A DNA stretch of 64,000 nt from Cliona cf. orientalis (taxonomy: Eukaryota; Porifera; Demospongiae; Clionaida; Clionaidae), in assembly GCA_963930775.1 (NCBI GenBank), contig OZ005706.1, positions 5,700,546-5,764,545 on the forward strand, read 5' to 3'. Each line of letters begins with the position of its first letter. Positions within the stretch are counted from its first letter, which is position 1. Positions 25,627-37,315 of this stretch are shown here, in pieces. A program made the translations under genes and the position numbers. Below the pieces are notes generated by a model that searched no databases, was not told where the DNA came from, and worked only from the letters and a program-made list of their open reading frames with translations.

Positions 25627-28600
25627 ATGAGTGGTGGTACTGGTACTCTTCGGTGCTGTTCTATGTGTTCTTACTGCTCTCCTGAAGAGAGTCAATTGCT
25701 AAACCATGTTTTGAAAATCCATCAACACGATCCGAACTTCCACGTTTACTGTGCCTCGTGTTTGAGATCCTATCATACTTTGTCATCATTCAGAAAGCAC
25801 ATCTCTCGCGGGTGTGTCCAAGCTCAACAAGTAAATGACGATGCAGCAGATGTTGAAGATGGCATAGAGATGGAGGAACAACATTTGCAGGGTGAAGAGG
25901 ATATGGATCAAAGAGCTGACTGCCAACCAATTTCTCAACAATGGCATGAAGCAAGATTTATATTAAGCATAAAGGAGAAATACGTTCTATCCCAAGCTGC
26001 CGATGCTGTACTGTTCTCAACAGCTGAGTTATTCTCTGCTCTACTGGATGATACTCTAGCCAGCTTAAGACTAGATCTACCTGAGGAGTGGATGCAACTG
26101 ATTCAACAGAGACTAGGGGAAAGAAGAACACTGTTTTCTGGCCTGTCTACTTCCTACCTACAGCAGAAGTATTTCAAAGAGGAATTCCAACTAGTTGTAA
26201 GGATTTCATTAATATTGTAGCAGTGGTACTTGTCAAGCCTTAAACTTAATTTATATTATGAACTTAGTTTAAATATGTACGTAAAGGCTTGCATCAAGGC
26301 GTGTCATGCTCTATAGAACACAAAGATTTTTCATGCTAAGAACATGAACTTTGCAAAATTTGACGCAGCACTAGCGATGCAAGGATAGAATTTGTTTCTA
26401 TCTCTGCGTTTTCGTGCTGTGTGCATCACACATTGTGCATTTTTGTCATAATAATAATATTATTAGCTTTTTTCCATACCATTATACAGGAGCCTGTTCC
26501 TGTCACACTTGGTAGTAGGTTGGTATGGAAGTCAACCAGACAAAGAAAGAAGATTGTGCGTATACATGACACGATGTACTATGTTCCACTACTAGAGTCA
26601 CTGAAGGTATTTTTGTACTGTTGTGTTCAACATCCATGATAATGGATGTGAGTGTATTATGACTTGTGAATAATTGTATGATAATTTAGGCACTTTTAAT
26701 GAAGCCTGATGTTAGAGAAGAGGTAGAAACAGGCCACTGTAGTACTGATGGTGTTCTTAGAGATTTCTGTGATGGCTCTTACGTGAAACAATTGACTGGT
26801 GTTGACAACAGTACGTTGCTCCTAGCATTTTACTTTGATGAATTGGAAGTTGCGAATCCCCTTGGTTCAAGGAGAGGAAAACACAAGTTAGGTGAGTGCA
26901 TATGACCTTACCGCCACATTATAAAATTGCTTTATGTGACCACTTTCAAGCATGGATCATTTCAGTTTAGCTTTCTATCTGTCCCACTTGATATTCTTAT
27001 AGCAATGTTCTACTGGATGTTGCTAAATATTCATCCTGCTCATCGCTCTACTTTGAAGTCAATACAGCTGCTAACGGTTGTGAAAGCAACACATTTGAAA
27101 AAGTATGGTATTGACGCTATCTTAGAACCTTCAATTCGGGACTTGAAGACCTTAGGAACAACTGTAAGTTTTATAACAACTTATTTAATGTGTGTGTGTG
27201 TGCTTGTGCATGTGTGTTTAGCTATGATGCATACACACACAGTTTTTTTAATCTAGTGTGTTAAGTTATAATCCAATTATTGGCCCATAAACAATGGTAT
27301 AGGGAATATCTGTAGACTTCGGACACGCTGTGAAAGAGTTCAAAGGATACCTCTTGGTGTTTCTCGGCGACACCCCGGCTTCGGGCCTTGTAGGTGGTTT
27401 TAAGGAAGGTGTAGGTGGAGCATACCGATGCTGCCGGACTTGTATGGTTAAGTCTGAAGAACTCTGTACACAGGTAAACCATAGCATGACTAATACTACA
27501 GTAATAACAATATTAATATTAATAATTCTTTGATGTTACTGTAAACTTCAGCTGAGATGTGGAGAGCTGCGTCTCCGTCATCTCAAGCAGCATAAACGCC
27601 ACTGTGCACTTGTTGATTCTTCATCAAGTGATTTTTCAAAGGAGTATGGAGTGAATAGACTAAGTGCCCTTGATGATCTTCCGAAATTTGACATTTGCAA
27701 GTGTCTCCCTCATGACATAATGCATGTGCTACTGGAAGGAGTTGTGCCTCATCATTTAAAACGTTTACTGCAATATTGTGTGAATACCTCAAAATACTTC
27801 ACCGTTCAGTATCTCAACACTCAGATAACAACCTTTTCATATGGATATAGTGAATCAATGAATGCACCCCGTCCAATAGACAGAGATCGGCTTAATTCAA
27901 AGGATCAAAAGATAGTACAGTCAGGTATAGTGTATGACTACACATGTCACAATGGTAGTACAGGATTCAGGGGTTTCCCTAGGCCAGAGTAGAGCAGCAC
28001 TGTACCGCTCTATAGCTAGTTGCATTCATTTCCCTTTGATGTGGTCAAAATGTATACAGGAATGTTAAAACCTTTGATCTTTGACCAAAATGAACAAAAA
28101 CACCTCTCTACTCAAAATTTCTGGGGAACCCCCTGGGATTAGCGTTGTTGTTTTTTTTTGTTTCTTTCCAGCATCTCAGATGTGGCTTTTGGCTCGATTA
28201 TTGCCGCTCATGGTTGGAGTGCAAGTACCAGATGGTGATCCCCACTGGCTCTGTTTTATGGAGCTCCTCATGATAATAGTGATGTCCACAGCAGTTGAAG
28301 TTACTGAGGACACTGCCTATAGTTTAACAGTCATCATTGAGAGCTACCTATTCCATTTTAACCACCTCTACCCAGACTCCATGACTCCAAAGACACATTA
28401 CTTACTCCACTTGCCTGAACAGATGAGACAGTAAGCAGAATATTGAGTGACTAGTGTACATTGTGCATGTATACACATAACTCTAGTAATTAGCTAGGCA
28501 GCTGCAGTATTATGATAGTGCATGCACATCACTTTTTGTATTCAGATTTGGTCCACTCCGTCACCAGTGGTGTATGCGTTTAGAGGGTAAAAACTCTCAA

Positions 28601-29485
28601 ATCAAGAGGCTAGTTGGCAAAAATTTTAAGAATTTGCCAAAGACGGTAGCAGAAAGACATCAGAGGTACATGTGCTTGCAACTGCTCTCTGCACCTGGGA
28701 CATCTTTTACTAACTACCTCTACAGCGGTGATTCCATTGGCAAAGGTGTGTATATAGATATGTGACGTGAGTTTGTGTGTGTATATACATGTAGCTGAAC
28801 TTCCGTATTTGGAAATGGTGGCCTTAAGTCAATAATCATTGTCAGTGCAGTATCTTATCATAGGTGAAAGATAATTATTATTATTGTTTATCTCCTCTTA
28901 GTTGAAACACTACCTGTTGATACTCTTCACCCTATTGGTATACGAACAGCTCTGGCCCAGACCTTTCCACATGATGCCCACCTTCCTTTGTAAGTATAAA
29001 AATTATACTGAATCACAACATGTGTGCCACATGCACATACTTGTATTATGCACACGCACGCACACGTACACACACACACACACACATTATTATGCACACG
29101 CACGTGCACACACACACATACACACACACTCACTCACTAACTATCCTTTGTTAACCTTAGCGCTACTTCAGTCATCTGCCTTGGTCACGAATTCCGAGCA
29201 GGAACTGTTGTTTGCCTGAAGCGACCCACTGATGCTGACTACCCCGTGTTTGGAGAAGTCATACATATCACTGTCAAACATGATGTGAAATACTTAGTTG
29301 TTAGATTACTAACTACCATAGATTTTTCGCATCATTTTTTTGCATATAAAGTTGTGTCAACAGAGAATTATGAAGTAATTGCATTGAGCAAACTTGCATT
29401 GCACCAGGTGCTGCACAAATATTGTATTCTATCCAACTGCTATGTTATTATTAGGTCTTGTGACCATGTTGAACTTTTTTTGTAA
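25627..29485 (+). CDS. Zinc-finger transposase-like protein (tnp2/EnSpm-type candidate), intact
   Basis: Exons: 25627-26196, 26490-26606, 26690-26891, 27003-27163, 27303-27473, 27552-27924, 28172-28430, 28546-28745, 28902-28989, 29161-29485. Their sum is 2466 nt and all phases join, giving 821 aa plus stop. The N-terminus has two Cys/His fingers: CSYC-x9-HVLKIH and CASC with HISRGC. Then come acidic FYFDELEVANPLG, VFLGDTPASGLVGGFKEGVG with a Cys cluster (CCRTC), HDIMHVLLEGVVPHHLKRL, QMWLLARLLPLMVG, MTPKTHYLLHLPEQMRQFG and WCMRLEGKN. These motifs belong to a large uncharacterised animal family. HDIMHVLLEG recalls the DxMH motif of plant CACTA tnp2 proteins, and the candidate catalytic acids lie in DELE, GD and LEG (inference). 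An in-frame ATG at 25489 would add 46 residues. 25627 is preferred because it puts the first finger near the N-terminus. The likely role is DNA cleavage for transposition. Domestication is the alternative. Confidence 0.75.
29040..29130. repeat. CA-rich microsatellite in the last intron
   Basis: Interrupted (CA)n with CACGCACG patches, lying between exons 9 and 10 of the transposase-like gene. Confidence 0.8.
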
Positions 29486-29539
29486 CATCATAACAGCTTA
29501 CTATTTTGTATGCACACAGCTCTATTAAAGCTACATGCA

Positions 29540-29566
29540 GTGGGGGGGGGGGGGGGGGGGGGGGGA
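29540..29566. repeat. Long G homopolymer
   Basis: An unbroken run of more than 20 G follows GCAGT, just downstream of the transposase-like gene stop and inside the CACTA right end. Confidence 0.85.
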
Positions 29567-29859
29567 TCCCAAGTATTGTTAACACAATGTTTGTGCATGT
29601 ACATGCTGAATATGTGTATGTTGCTATCATGGTTTAAAGTCTAATTTTTGGCATGTGATGTGTATTGACCATACCACTTTACCTGTTTGTATATGTCATA
29701 GTTACCCACTATAGTGGTAACCAGTGTGTCATATTGCCTTAGTGTGTTAGAACGACATGCGTAGAAATGCTAGTGTGTTACTTTAACACATACCAATGTA
29801 AATGACATACTGGTAACCCACTACACATAGGTCACTTCAACCTACCGGTTTTTGCTGTG

Positions 29860-30659
29860 CAATCAAGTATTAAATTTAATTCTAAAATTAATGTATTAAT
29901 GCAATCGACTGATCATGAGTTAAAGAGTTAGATTCGGATTATTAAAATAGCTGATAGCTACTGTACAAAAATACAAGTATACAGTACATGGCAGATCTTT
30001 TTATGTTATACAGATGAAGCTGAATAATGCCCTTGATATAATTAAAAATTGGCTGACAACGATTGAGGACGTATTCCAGTGATGTACATTGCATAATTTT
30101 ATACTATCAGAATAAGGTTGACAATAATATTATTACAACTGTTCACTTGTAATGTCGACACAATCCCTCCCTGTATGCATGCATGGTAGACAATTGACAT
30201 GCACCATAATAATTATTATAATGAAGTACTTAGGTACACATGTACAATACTTTAGTGCTAGTTGCATGATTCAGAAGCCACGTTCGTACACCATGAATGG
30301 GTAACTAATAGTGTTATATAAACAAAGTGCTGCATAATAATAGTACAAACCACTTACACAGTAGCCTTAAGTTGTTGTGGTTAATTTGAATTGTATCTCA
30401 AGTAGGCAGGTGCATGATTAATTTTTGTTTGAATAGTTTGTGGTTTCTACTGCATGATCCTATAACTCAGTACTCGTAGCCATGCATTGGTACATTATAC
30501 CATTAGCCTCGTTCTCAGTCTTCCTGATCATTATAATTATTCAATTAGGCAACAAAAATCGGCAATGAGGCTAATCAGTAATCACTTCTGTGTCAGTCAC
30601 CAAAGTCAGCGTAAATTCACGAGGCTTAATTGTGCAGTGGCTTATAATTATAGGTCCTT
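29860..30659. other. No gene recognised
   Basis: AT-rich flank of the CACTA-like element, with a degenerate relative of the 19005-19155 palindrome near 30333-30400. Nothing else was seen. Confidence 0.5.
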
Positions 30660-32830
30660 CACAAATTTATAATACCTCTAATATGTGAACATTGTGAACA
30701 CAGTGGCATCCATCCTTCACAAAAATTATAATACTTCTGAATGTGTGAACATTGTGAACATGGTGGCATCCATCCTTTACAAAAATTATAATACTTACAA
30801 TGTATGAACATTGTGAACACAGTGGCATCCATCATTCACAAAAATTTTTAATATGTGAACATTGTGAACACGGTGGCTTCCATCCTTCACAAAAATTATA
30901 ATATACTTCTGTGTGAACATACATTGTGAACACAGTGACATCCATCCTATATACAAAAATTATAATACCCCCAGTACTTCTAATGTGTGAACATTGTGAA
31001 CATGGGGGCATCCATCCTTTACAAAAATTATAATACTTATAATGTGTGAACATTGTGAATACAGTGCATGGCATCCATCCTTCACAAATATTTCTAATAA
31101 TATTATTAATATAATATGTGAACATTGTGAACACAGTGGCATCTATCCTTCACAAAAAATTATAATACTTCTAATATGTGAACATTGTGAACACAGTGGC
31201 ATCCATCCTTTACAAAAAGTATAATACTTACAATGTGTGAACATCGTGAACACAGTGGCATCCATCATTCACAAAAATTTTTAATATGTGAACATTGTGA
31301 ACACGGTGGCTTCCATCCTTCACAAAAATTATAATACTTCTGTGTGAACATTGTGAACACATGTCAGTGACATCCATCCTATATACAAAAATTATAATAC
31401 CCCCAGTACTTCTAATGTGTGAACATTGTGAACATGGGGGCATCCATCCTTTACAAAAATTATAATACTTATAATGTGTGAACATTGTGAATACAGTGCA
31501 TGGCATCCATCCTTCACAAATATTTCTAATATTATGTGAACATTGTGAACACAGTGGCATCTATCCTTCACAAAAATTATAATACTTCTAATATGTGAAC
31601 ATTGTGAACACAGTGGCATCCATCCTTTACAAAAAGTATAATACTTACAATGTGTGAACATCGTGAACACAGTGGCATCCATCATTCACAAAAATTTTTA
31701 ATATGTGAACATTGTGAACACGGTGGCTTCCATCCTTCACAAAAATTATAATACTTCTGTGTGAACATTGTGAACACAGTGACATCCATCCTATATACAA
31801 AAATTATAGTACTTCTAATGTGTGAACATTGTGAACATGGGGGCATCCATCCTTTACAAAAATTATAATACTTATAATGTGTGAACATTGTGAACACAGT
31901 GGCATCTATCCTTCACAAAAATTATAATACTTCTAATATGTGAACATTGTGAACACAGTGGCATCCATCCTTTACAAAAAGTATAATACTTACAATGCAT
32001 GTGTGAACATTGTGAACACAGTGGCATCCATCATTCACAAAAATTTTTAATATGTGAACATTGTGAACACGGTGGCTTCCATCCTTCACAAAAATTATAA
32101 TACTTCTGTGTGAACATTGTGAACACAGTGACATCCATCCTATATACAAAAATTATAGTACTTCTAATGTGTGAACATTGTGAACATGGGGGCATCCATC
32201 CTTTACAAAAATTATAATACTTATAATGTGTGAACATTGTGAACACAGTGGCATCTATCCTTCACAAAAATTATAATACTTCTAATATGTGAACATTGTG
32301 AACACAGTGGCATCCATCCTTTACAAAAAGTATAATACTTACAATGTGTGAACATCGTGAACACAGTGGCATCCATCATTCACAAAAATTTTTAATATGT
32401 GCACGTGAACATTGTGAACACGGTGGCTTCCATCCTTCACAAAAATTATAATACTTCTGTGTGAACATTGTGAACACATGTCAGTGACATCCATCCTATA
32501 TACAAAAATTATAATACCCCCAGTACTTCTAATGTGTGAACATTGTGAACATGGGGGCATCCATCCTTTACAAAAATTATAATACTTATAATGTGTGAAC
32601 ATTGCGAATACAGTGCATGGCATCCATCCTTCACAAATATTTCTAATAATTATGTGAACATTGTGAACACAGTGGCATCCGTCCTTCATAAAAATTATAA
32701 TACATCTAATATTATGTGAACATTGTGAACACGGTGCATGGCATCTATCCTTCACAAAAATTATAATACTTCTAATATGTGAACACTGTGAACCAAACTA
32801 ATTAATTATAATAGTGGCATCAATCTTCAT
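30660..32830. repeat. ~60 bp minisatellite with higher-order structure
   Basis: The basic unit contains GTGAACATTGTGAACACAGT, GGCATCCATCCTTCACAAAA and ATTATAATACTTCTAATAT. Sub-types (CGGTGGCTTCCATCC; GACATCCATCCTATATAC; GGGGGCATCC; CAGTGCATGGCATCC) recur in fixed order every 350-440 bp, e.g. the CGGTGGCTTCC type near 30860, 31300, 31720, 32070 and 32420. Cys/His-rich minus-strand frames (CSQCSH) come from this repeat and are not considered genes. Confidence 0.9.
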
Positions 32831-33160
32831 AATAATATTATTATTGTGAACATTGTATCAACTCTTATTATCTTGTAATATTATTTTTATACTTCTTTAT
32901 TTCTTGTTCGAGCACTATGCTAATTTATGTAACCTCTGCTATGCAGATATTGTACTATATGAACATCATAATGATGCATGACATTGTCTACATTATATGT
33001 ATACATATGGATAATTATAATGTGTAAATTAACTGCTCAATATAGTTGTTACAAGATGACATTGATTTGATTATTATTAATATCTTTACTCCTATAATAT
33101 AACTATTAATAGCTATTATAGTATTTACATACCAATAGATCATAGTATACTATAATACTG

Positions 33161-35923
33161 CAAGGGCGCCCGCAGGATTTTTTGAAGTAGTAAGCACTAG
33201 TGGGGGTGATATGCCAAAAAATTTCATTAATGTACAGTTGTATACTAATACAATGTTATTACATAATGTCATAATAATCATAATAGAAATAAAAATTAAT
33301 TATGTATCAGGAGTATGCAGAAAAGCAATTCTTCTGGTACCACTGGCATCAAATTCACGAGCAACTTCAGGAATGTCAATTTCTGTGTCATGATGAATGT
33401 GGAGTAAAGCTAGACCCGACAGGCGTGTTTCTGACATATTACTACGCAAGTAAGTCTTTAGTCGTCGAAGACCACTAAATGATCTCTCTGCTGTTGCTGT
33501 CGACACTGGCATGGTTAACAGTACCTTCAAGATAGCATGTATATTGGGAAACATGAATTGTGATGCAAATACTGCTTCCTGGAGATTTTCCGCTTTCACA
33601 GCACCAGATCTAATAGCATGTTTCCAGCCTTCTAGCTCTACATCAGCTATGGAACACTGAGGAATGAGTGAGTCGTACTCCTTCTTGATATCCTGCCATG
33701 ATTCAGTGGTTAATTTGGATATGTGTGAAGGTAAAAGATGTTGAGCTTTCAAACGTGGCATTGGTTTACACAATCTGTCTTGTAGTTCAGCAATAAGTTG
33801 ATCAATAAAGGGATAAAACAAGTTTATACGCCAGTAGTCTTCAACTGATTGTGCAGGTGTGTTGGATCGATGAATCTGACGGCCTGTAGTACGGGGCTTG
33901 GTAACTGGAATATCTTGTTCTCTAGCTAAGTGTGTAGCTGAATCCCAGATGCTAGACCATGAAGTTGTGTCACTTCGTTTGTCCTCCATGAGGCTACATA
34001 ACGTTTCAGCTCTAGCTGATGCAATCACAAGGTCACAGTGTGGGTCTTGCATGTGATCACTGAGAGGAGTGAGATGGGGAAGTATGCTTTGGCATACGTA
34101 AATTGTAATAATAAAATCGAATGATGACATTGTCTTTAGGAAGGAGAATGCAGAAGAGCTAGTGTTTTGGTCACTATCACTAGACATTTGCAGCCATTAT
34201 TGATGTGTAGTTCTCAATACACTGAGTCACACACTCTGCATGCTGAGACCACCTTGTTTCACTCATACGTTGCAAGCGTGGCCCATTGCCTGATGCAGTG
34301 TTGTCTAAATATACTTGAAGACGTTTAGGAGATGACGTGAGAAAGTAGAGAACCTCACGAAGAGTAGTAAACATGTTGCTAATGATGCGTTGTTTGCATG
34401 TATGAATGATGGCTAAGTTGAGGCTATGATTCTTGCAATGGACATACTTTGCTGTTGGGTACTGTGAGGAAATGCGTGCCTGTGCACCTCTTGTATGACC
34501 ACTCATATTCCCAGCACCATCATAGCCTTGACCAACAATATTGGCGGGATCAAGTCCCCATTGAGAAATCTGAGTGAGAATTAAATTAGAAAGAGTTTCA
34601 CCTGTAGTATCTCGTGTTGGGATAAATGTAACAAAGTCCTCTTGAGCACTGTATTTCTTGTCTCCCTTCATAGTGTACCGTATGCAAATTGCCACCTGCT
34701 CTGTACAACTCACATCAGCAGTTTCATCAGCTAAAACTGTAAATACACCAGCATTTTTAACTGAAGCTATAATTTTGTTTCGAATCTGGTTTCCACAAAG
34801 GTTGATGAGTTCATTTTGAATACGATGACTAGTATACTTGGCATTTTTTGGACAGGATTTTAGATGTTGTTGTAGATCAGGGTCAGCCTCCGCACGGTAT
34901 GTCAGAAATGCCATAAAATTACTCCTATCATCCGTTTTTCCACGAATTGGTACATTTTGTTTTCCACATGTAGCTATGAGGCTTATGATAGCATGTAAGA
35001 CTTTGGTGTTATGTTGCAGTAAATCATACTGAGCTTTCGTCATGTGCTGAACTATTCCCAACTGCTCCTTGTCACAAATCCGCAAAAAATCGATACTCCT
35101 TTGCTGAGCTAACTTATGGTCATTGGTCTTCTCATGCTTTACCACAAGCCGTCTGGCATTGCTCCAGTCTATCAGTGGCTCTGTCGTCAGCATGATTTTT
35201 TGGCAACCAAACAAAATACATACTATACAGTAGAGAGCATCTTTGGTAACACTGTACCGAATACATGGGTACAGGTCTTGGTTGAAGAAATCACTTGACA
35301 CACAACGCTTCTTTTGGCCACATTGCCGTTTGGGAGCCACCCAAGTCTTACTTGGCACAAATCTGGACTTCAGCAATTTTTCTTTTAGCCTATCATGGGT
35401 AGCAGCAGAATTGCGCACTTTGGTGATTGAAAAAAGTCCAAGATCAGGTACTTCAGCAGTTAATATAGAGTCTATTTCACTTGCAGACAGTTTAGAGTCA
35501 CTAACAGTTCTAGGTCTTTTTGGTGGTGAAGGCTCTGCCTCTTCCGAGGCTGTCTGTGACTCTCCAGCATCACTGGTTTGGGTTCTCTGTCCATCAGTTG
35601 AACTCTCCCCGGTTTCACTCGAAGTAGAAGCCCTTGGCACTTTAGCAAAATACTGTAAAACGCTCATTTCAAGTTTTTCCTTGCTAGCTAGCTAGCTAGC
35701 ATGAACGCACGTGACAGAAACTAGCGATCATGTGATATAGCACATGAATACAAAGGGCGGGGTCTACTGAACTGACAGCCTACACTGTAACAGTGCATGT
35801 CGATGGTAGTTCTCTGATCAAGCGAGCAGCTGAGGTAAACTATTACTGTATTAGTAGTAATGTAGTAGCAACATAAAATGGTACGCACGTGCGTACTGTG
35901 CGTATACGCTGAGGGCGCCCTTG
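33161..35923. mobile_element. hAT-like DNA transposon, 2.76 kb
   Basis: Terminal inverted repeats CAAGGGCGCCCGCAGG (33161) and, inverted, CAAGGGCGCCCTCAGC (35923). TACTG flanks both ends (33156-33160 and 35924-35928). The interior is almost filled by a ZMYM1-like transposase on the minus strand. hAT elements normally make 8 bp duplications, so the 5 bp repeat is atypical. Confidence 0.8.
33300..35667 (-). pseudogene. hAT transposase, ZMYM1-like, one frameshift
   Basis: Two overlapping minus-strand open frames make one protein: 35667-34180 (495 codons, MSVLQYFAKVPRAS start) and 34187-33300 (295 codons). The first has a TTF-type zinc-finger region (DLYPCIRYSVTKDALYCIVC), a DUF4371-like part with FTVLADETADVS and VGQGYDGAGNMSG, and CKNHSLNLAI. 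The second has the hAT C-terminal dimerisation motif STATAERSFSGLRRLKTYLR. The acidic DE and D positions expected of a hAT catalytic core are visible. A single-base shift near 34183 ends the first frame at TAG. Otherwise there is no stop and no intron. The mechanism would be cut-and-paste transposition. The copy is recent but not functional as read. Confidence 0.85.
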
Positions 35924-36012
35924 TACTGTAATTATTGTGATTTGTTCTCGTTCACAAAAACAACATGCATATTTTTGCATTCTCAAATGATGGATACTAT
36001 CTCCTCGGCACC

Positions 36013-36078
36013 CCGCTAGCCACTCAAAGAGCCCGTTCTCGATCCTCAACTTGATGCTCGGGTCCTGGAGACCTCCGA
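36013..36078 (-). pseudogene. 66 bp UBASH3-like exon remnant
   Basis: On the minus strand this encodes [20 protein letters not shown], the same peptide as in the UBASH3-like copy at 57180-57240. It is fused directly to the dispersed repeat that starts at 36064. It shows that gene A, like B and C, once had the UBASH3 exons upstream. Confidence 0.7.
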
Positions 36079-36325
36079 CCAAGGAGAGTGGCGAGTCGGG
36101 ACACCTAAAGATGTGCTGAATCAGTATTACGAGCTTCACCCACTTAACTTGAGACAAGATGAACCACTCCCACTTTAGGTTTACAGAACTCAGTAATCTC
36201 ATCGTATACTAGAATTTCAAGATTCTTTCTTGCCAGCGAAGCAAACAAGTGAATTTTCGTGACTCTGTAATCGACGTAATCCACGTCTCAGTGAAGTTCT
36301 TTCGCGTTGACCTCTTAGATTGTCT
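36064..36325. repeat. Dispersed repeat, second copy (see 11740-12007)
   Basis: Shares GTGCTGAATCAG, CAAGATTCTTTCTTGCCAG and AAGTTCTTTCGCGTTGACCT with 11740-12007. Its position upstream of gene A matches the TOM40/2A-gene intergenic regions upstream of genes B and C. Confidence 0.6.
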
Positions 36326-36417
36326 ACATCCTTTTACCATTTCACACTAAGTAAGTCAGTATTGATGATCTGCACGCTAGCCGCGGTGGACGGTGGAGTG
36401 ATACAGAGGGGTAGGAG

Positions 36418-36443
36418 CGGGGGGGGGGGGGGGGGGGGGGGGG
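36418..36443. repeat. Long G homopolymer
   Basis: An uninterrupted G run of more than 20 between gene A and the UBASH3 remnant. Confidence 0.85.
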
Positions 36444-36545
36444 CATAGCCCCTCCACTTTTTGAGTCTGAACTTTCTTATATATACTAGCTAATTAGCTA
36501 ATTTTGGAATTCATTGTGTATTTTATATCATGCATTGTTTAAGTA

Positions 36546-36898
36546 AGGCCATACCAATTTGATGTTTTGTTTCTCGGACAAATAGTAGCTGGAAACAGAC
36601 CAGGGTGGTCGGCATGAAAATAAAAAAAAAACTAATTAACAGGTGTGGCCTAGTAAATTATGAGCATCACCAGTCCACTCACAGCAAGCTATCATTTTAG
36701 TAGTGAATACTTGCATTCTAGAGCAGTTTTGATGATCATTTAGCTTACAGCACTGTCAATAGCAGACCAAGAGTGCTCTTTTTAAAGAGTACTCCAGGCC
36801 TGTCACTATTATAATGTGAGGAATGTTTTATTTTTTTTCAAATCAGCCAAAAACAGACCCGCCAATCCGAGAAACAAAAAATTAAATTGGCATGGCCT
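36546..36898. mobile_element. 353 bp MITE
   Basis: AGGCCATACCAATTTGATGT and TTTTGTTTCTCGGA at the left pair with TCCGAGAAACAAAA and AAATTGGCATGGCCT at the right. Non-coding. Confidence 0.75.
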
Positions 36899-37315
36899 AA
36901 ATTTTCTTACTACCTGAACGAGCCTAATTGCACAGGAATAACTGATTCAAATTTTAGTCCCCAAAATGCCTCAGAAAGTATCTGGTAATACCTAAAATCT
37001 CAAAATTTTCTGGGGGAGCACGCCCCCAGACCCCACTAAGATAGCTGCAAAAGCAGCATGCAGGGGCCTTCAGCCCCAACCTATTCTGCGTCGGTTTGTA
37101 TGCCCCCCACTACTTTATTGATTCCTACCCCTCTGTGATAGCGAGAGATAAACATCCGCCATTTTGTTCTTCCTAGAGTTACGAGTGTCGTTGATCTGCT
37201 CAGTGGTGGGTCTATCTGTCGTCCAGGCTCCGCCCAACCCTCTCCCTGACCAATCAGATTGTCGTCAGATCAGCCACGCCCTCCTATTTTCACTTTTGAT
37301 AATTATTATCAGCTG

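Larger units (their letters stand above)
20041..29859. mobile_element. Candidate CACTA/EnSpm-like transposon with two divergent genes
   Basis: Ends: CACTGCAAAAAAAGG at 20041, and the inverse of CACAGCAAAAACCGG at 29859. Both are followed inward by similar blocks (TGACCT, then G(C/G)GGGTTA), and by subterminal TGTGTTA-TTTTAACAC motifs near 20160 and 29785. CACTG/CACAG ends fit the CACWG rule of EnSpm/CACTA elements. A CA dinucleotide precedes the left end and follows the right end, a possible 2 bp duplication, but the third base differs. Inside, a SAM-domain gene (-) stops about 400 bp from the left end and a transposase-like gene (+) stops about 375 bp from the right end. They start 172 bp apart. 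The whole is 9.8 kb. A nested MITE and two tandem repeats lie in introns of the left gene. Confidence 0.65.

Noticed and set aside
30832..32755. Minus-strand Cys/His-rich open frames (CSQCSH repeats) resembling a zinc-finger protein
   Set aside because: They lie wholly in the 60 bp minisatellite; open frames follow from the repeat, and no flanking exon or splice signals support a gene.
30660..32830. CRISPR-like regular repeats
   Set aside because: Repeats are contiguous with similar, not unique, spacers; there are no cas genes and the genome is eukaryotic.
35843..36202. 119-codon minus-strand frame as a real phosphatase gene
   Set aside because: Only about 22 codons match UBASH3; the rest is dispersed repeat.
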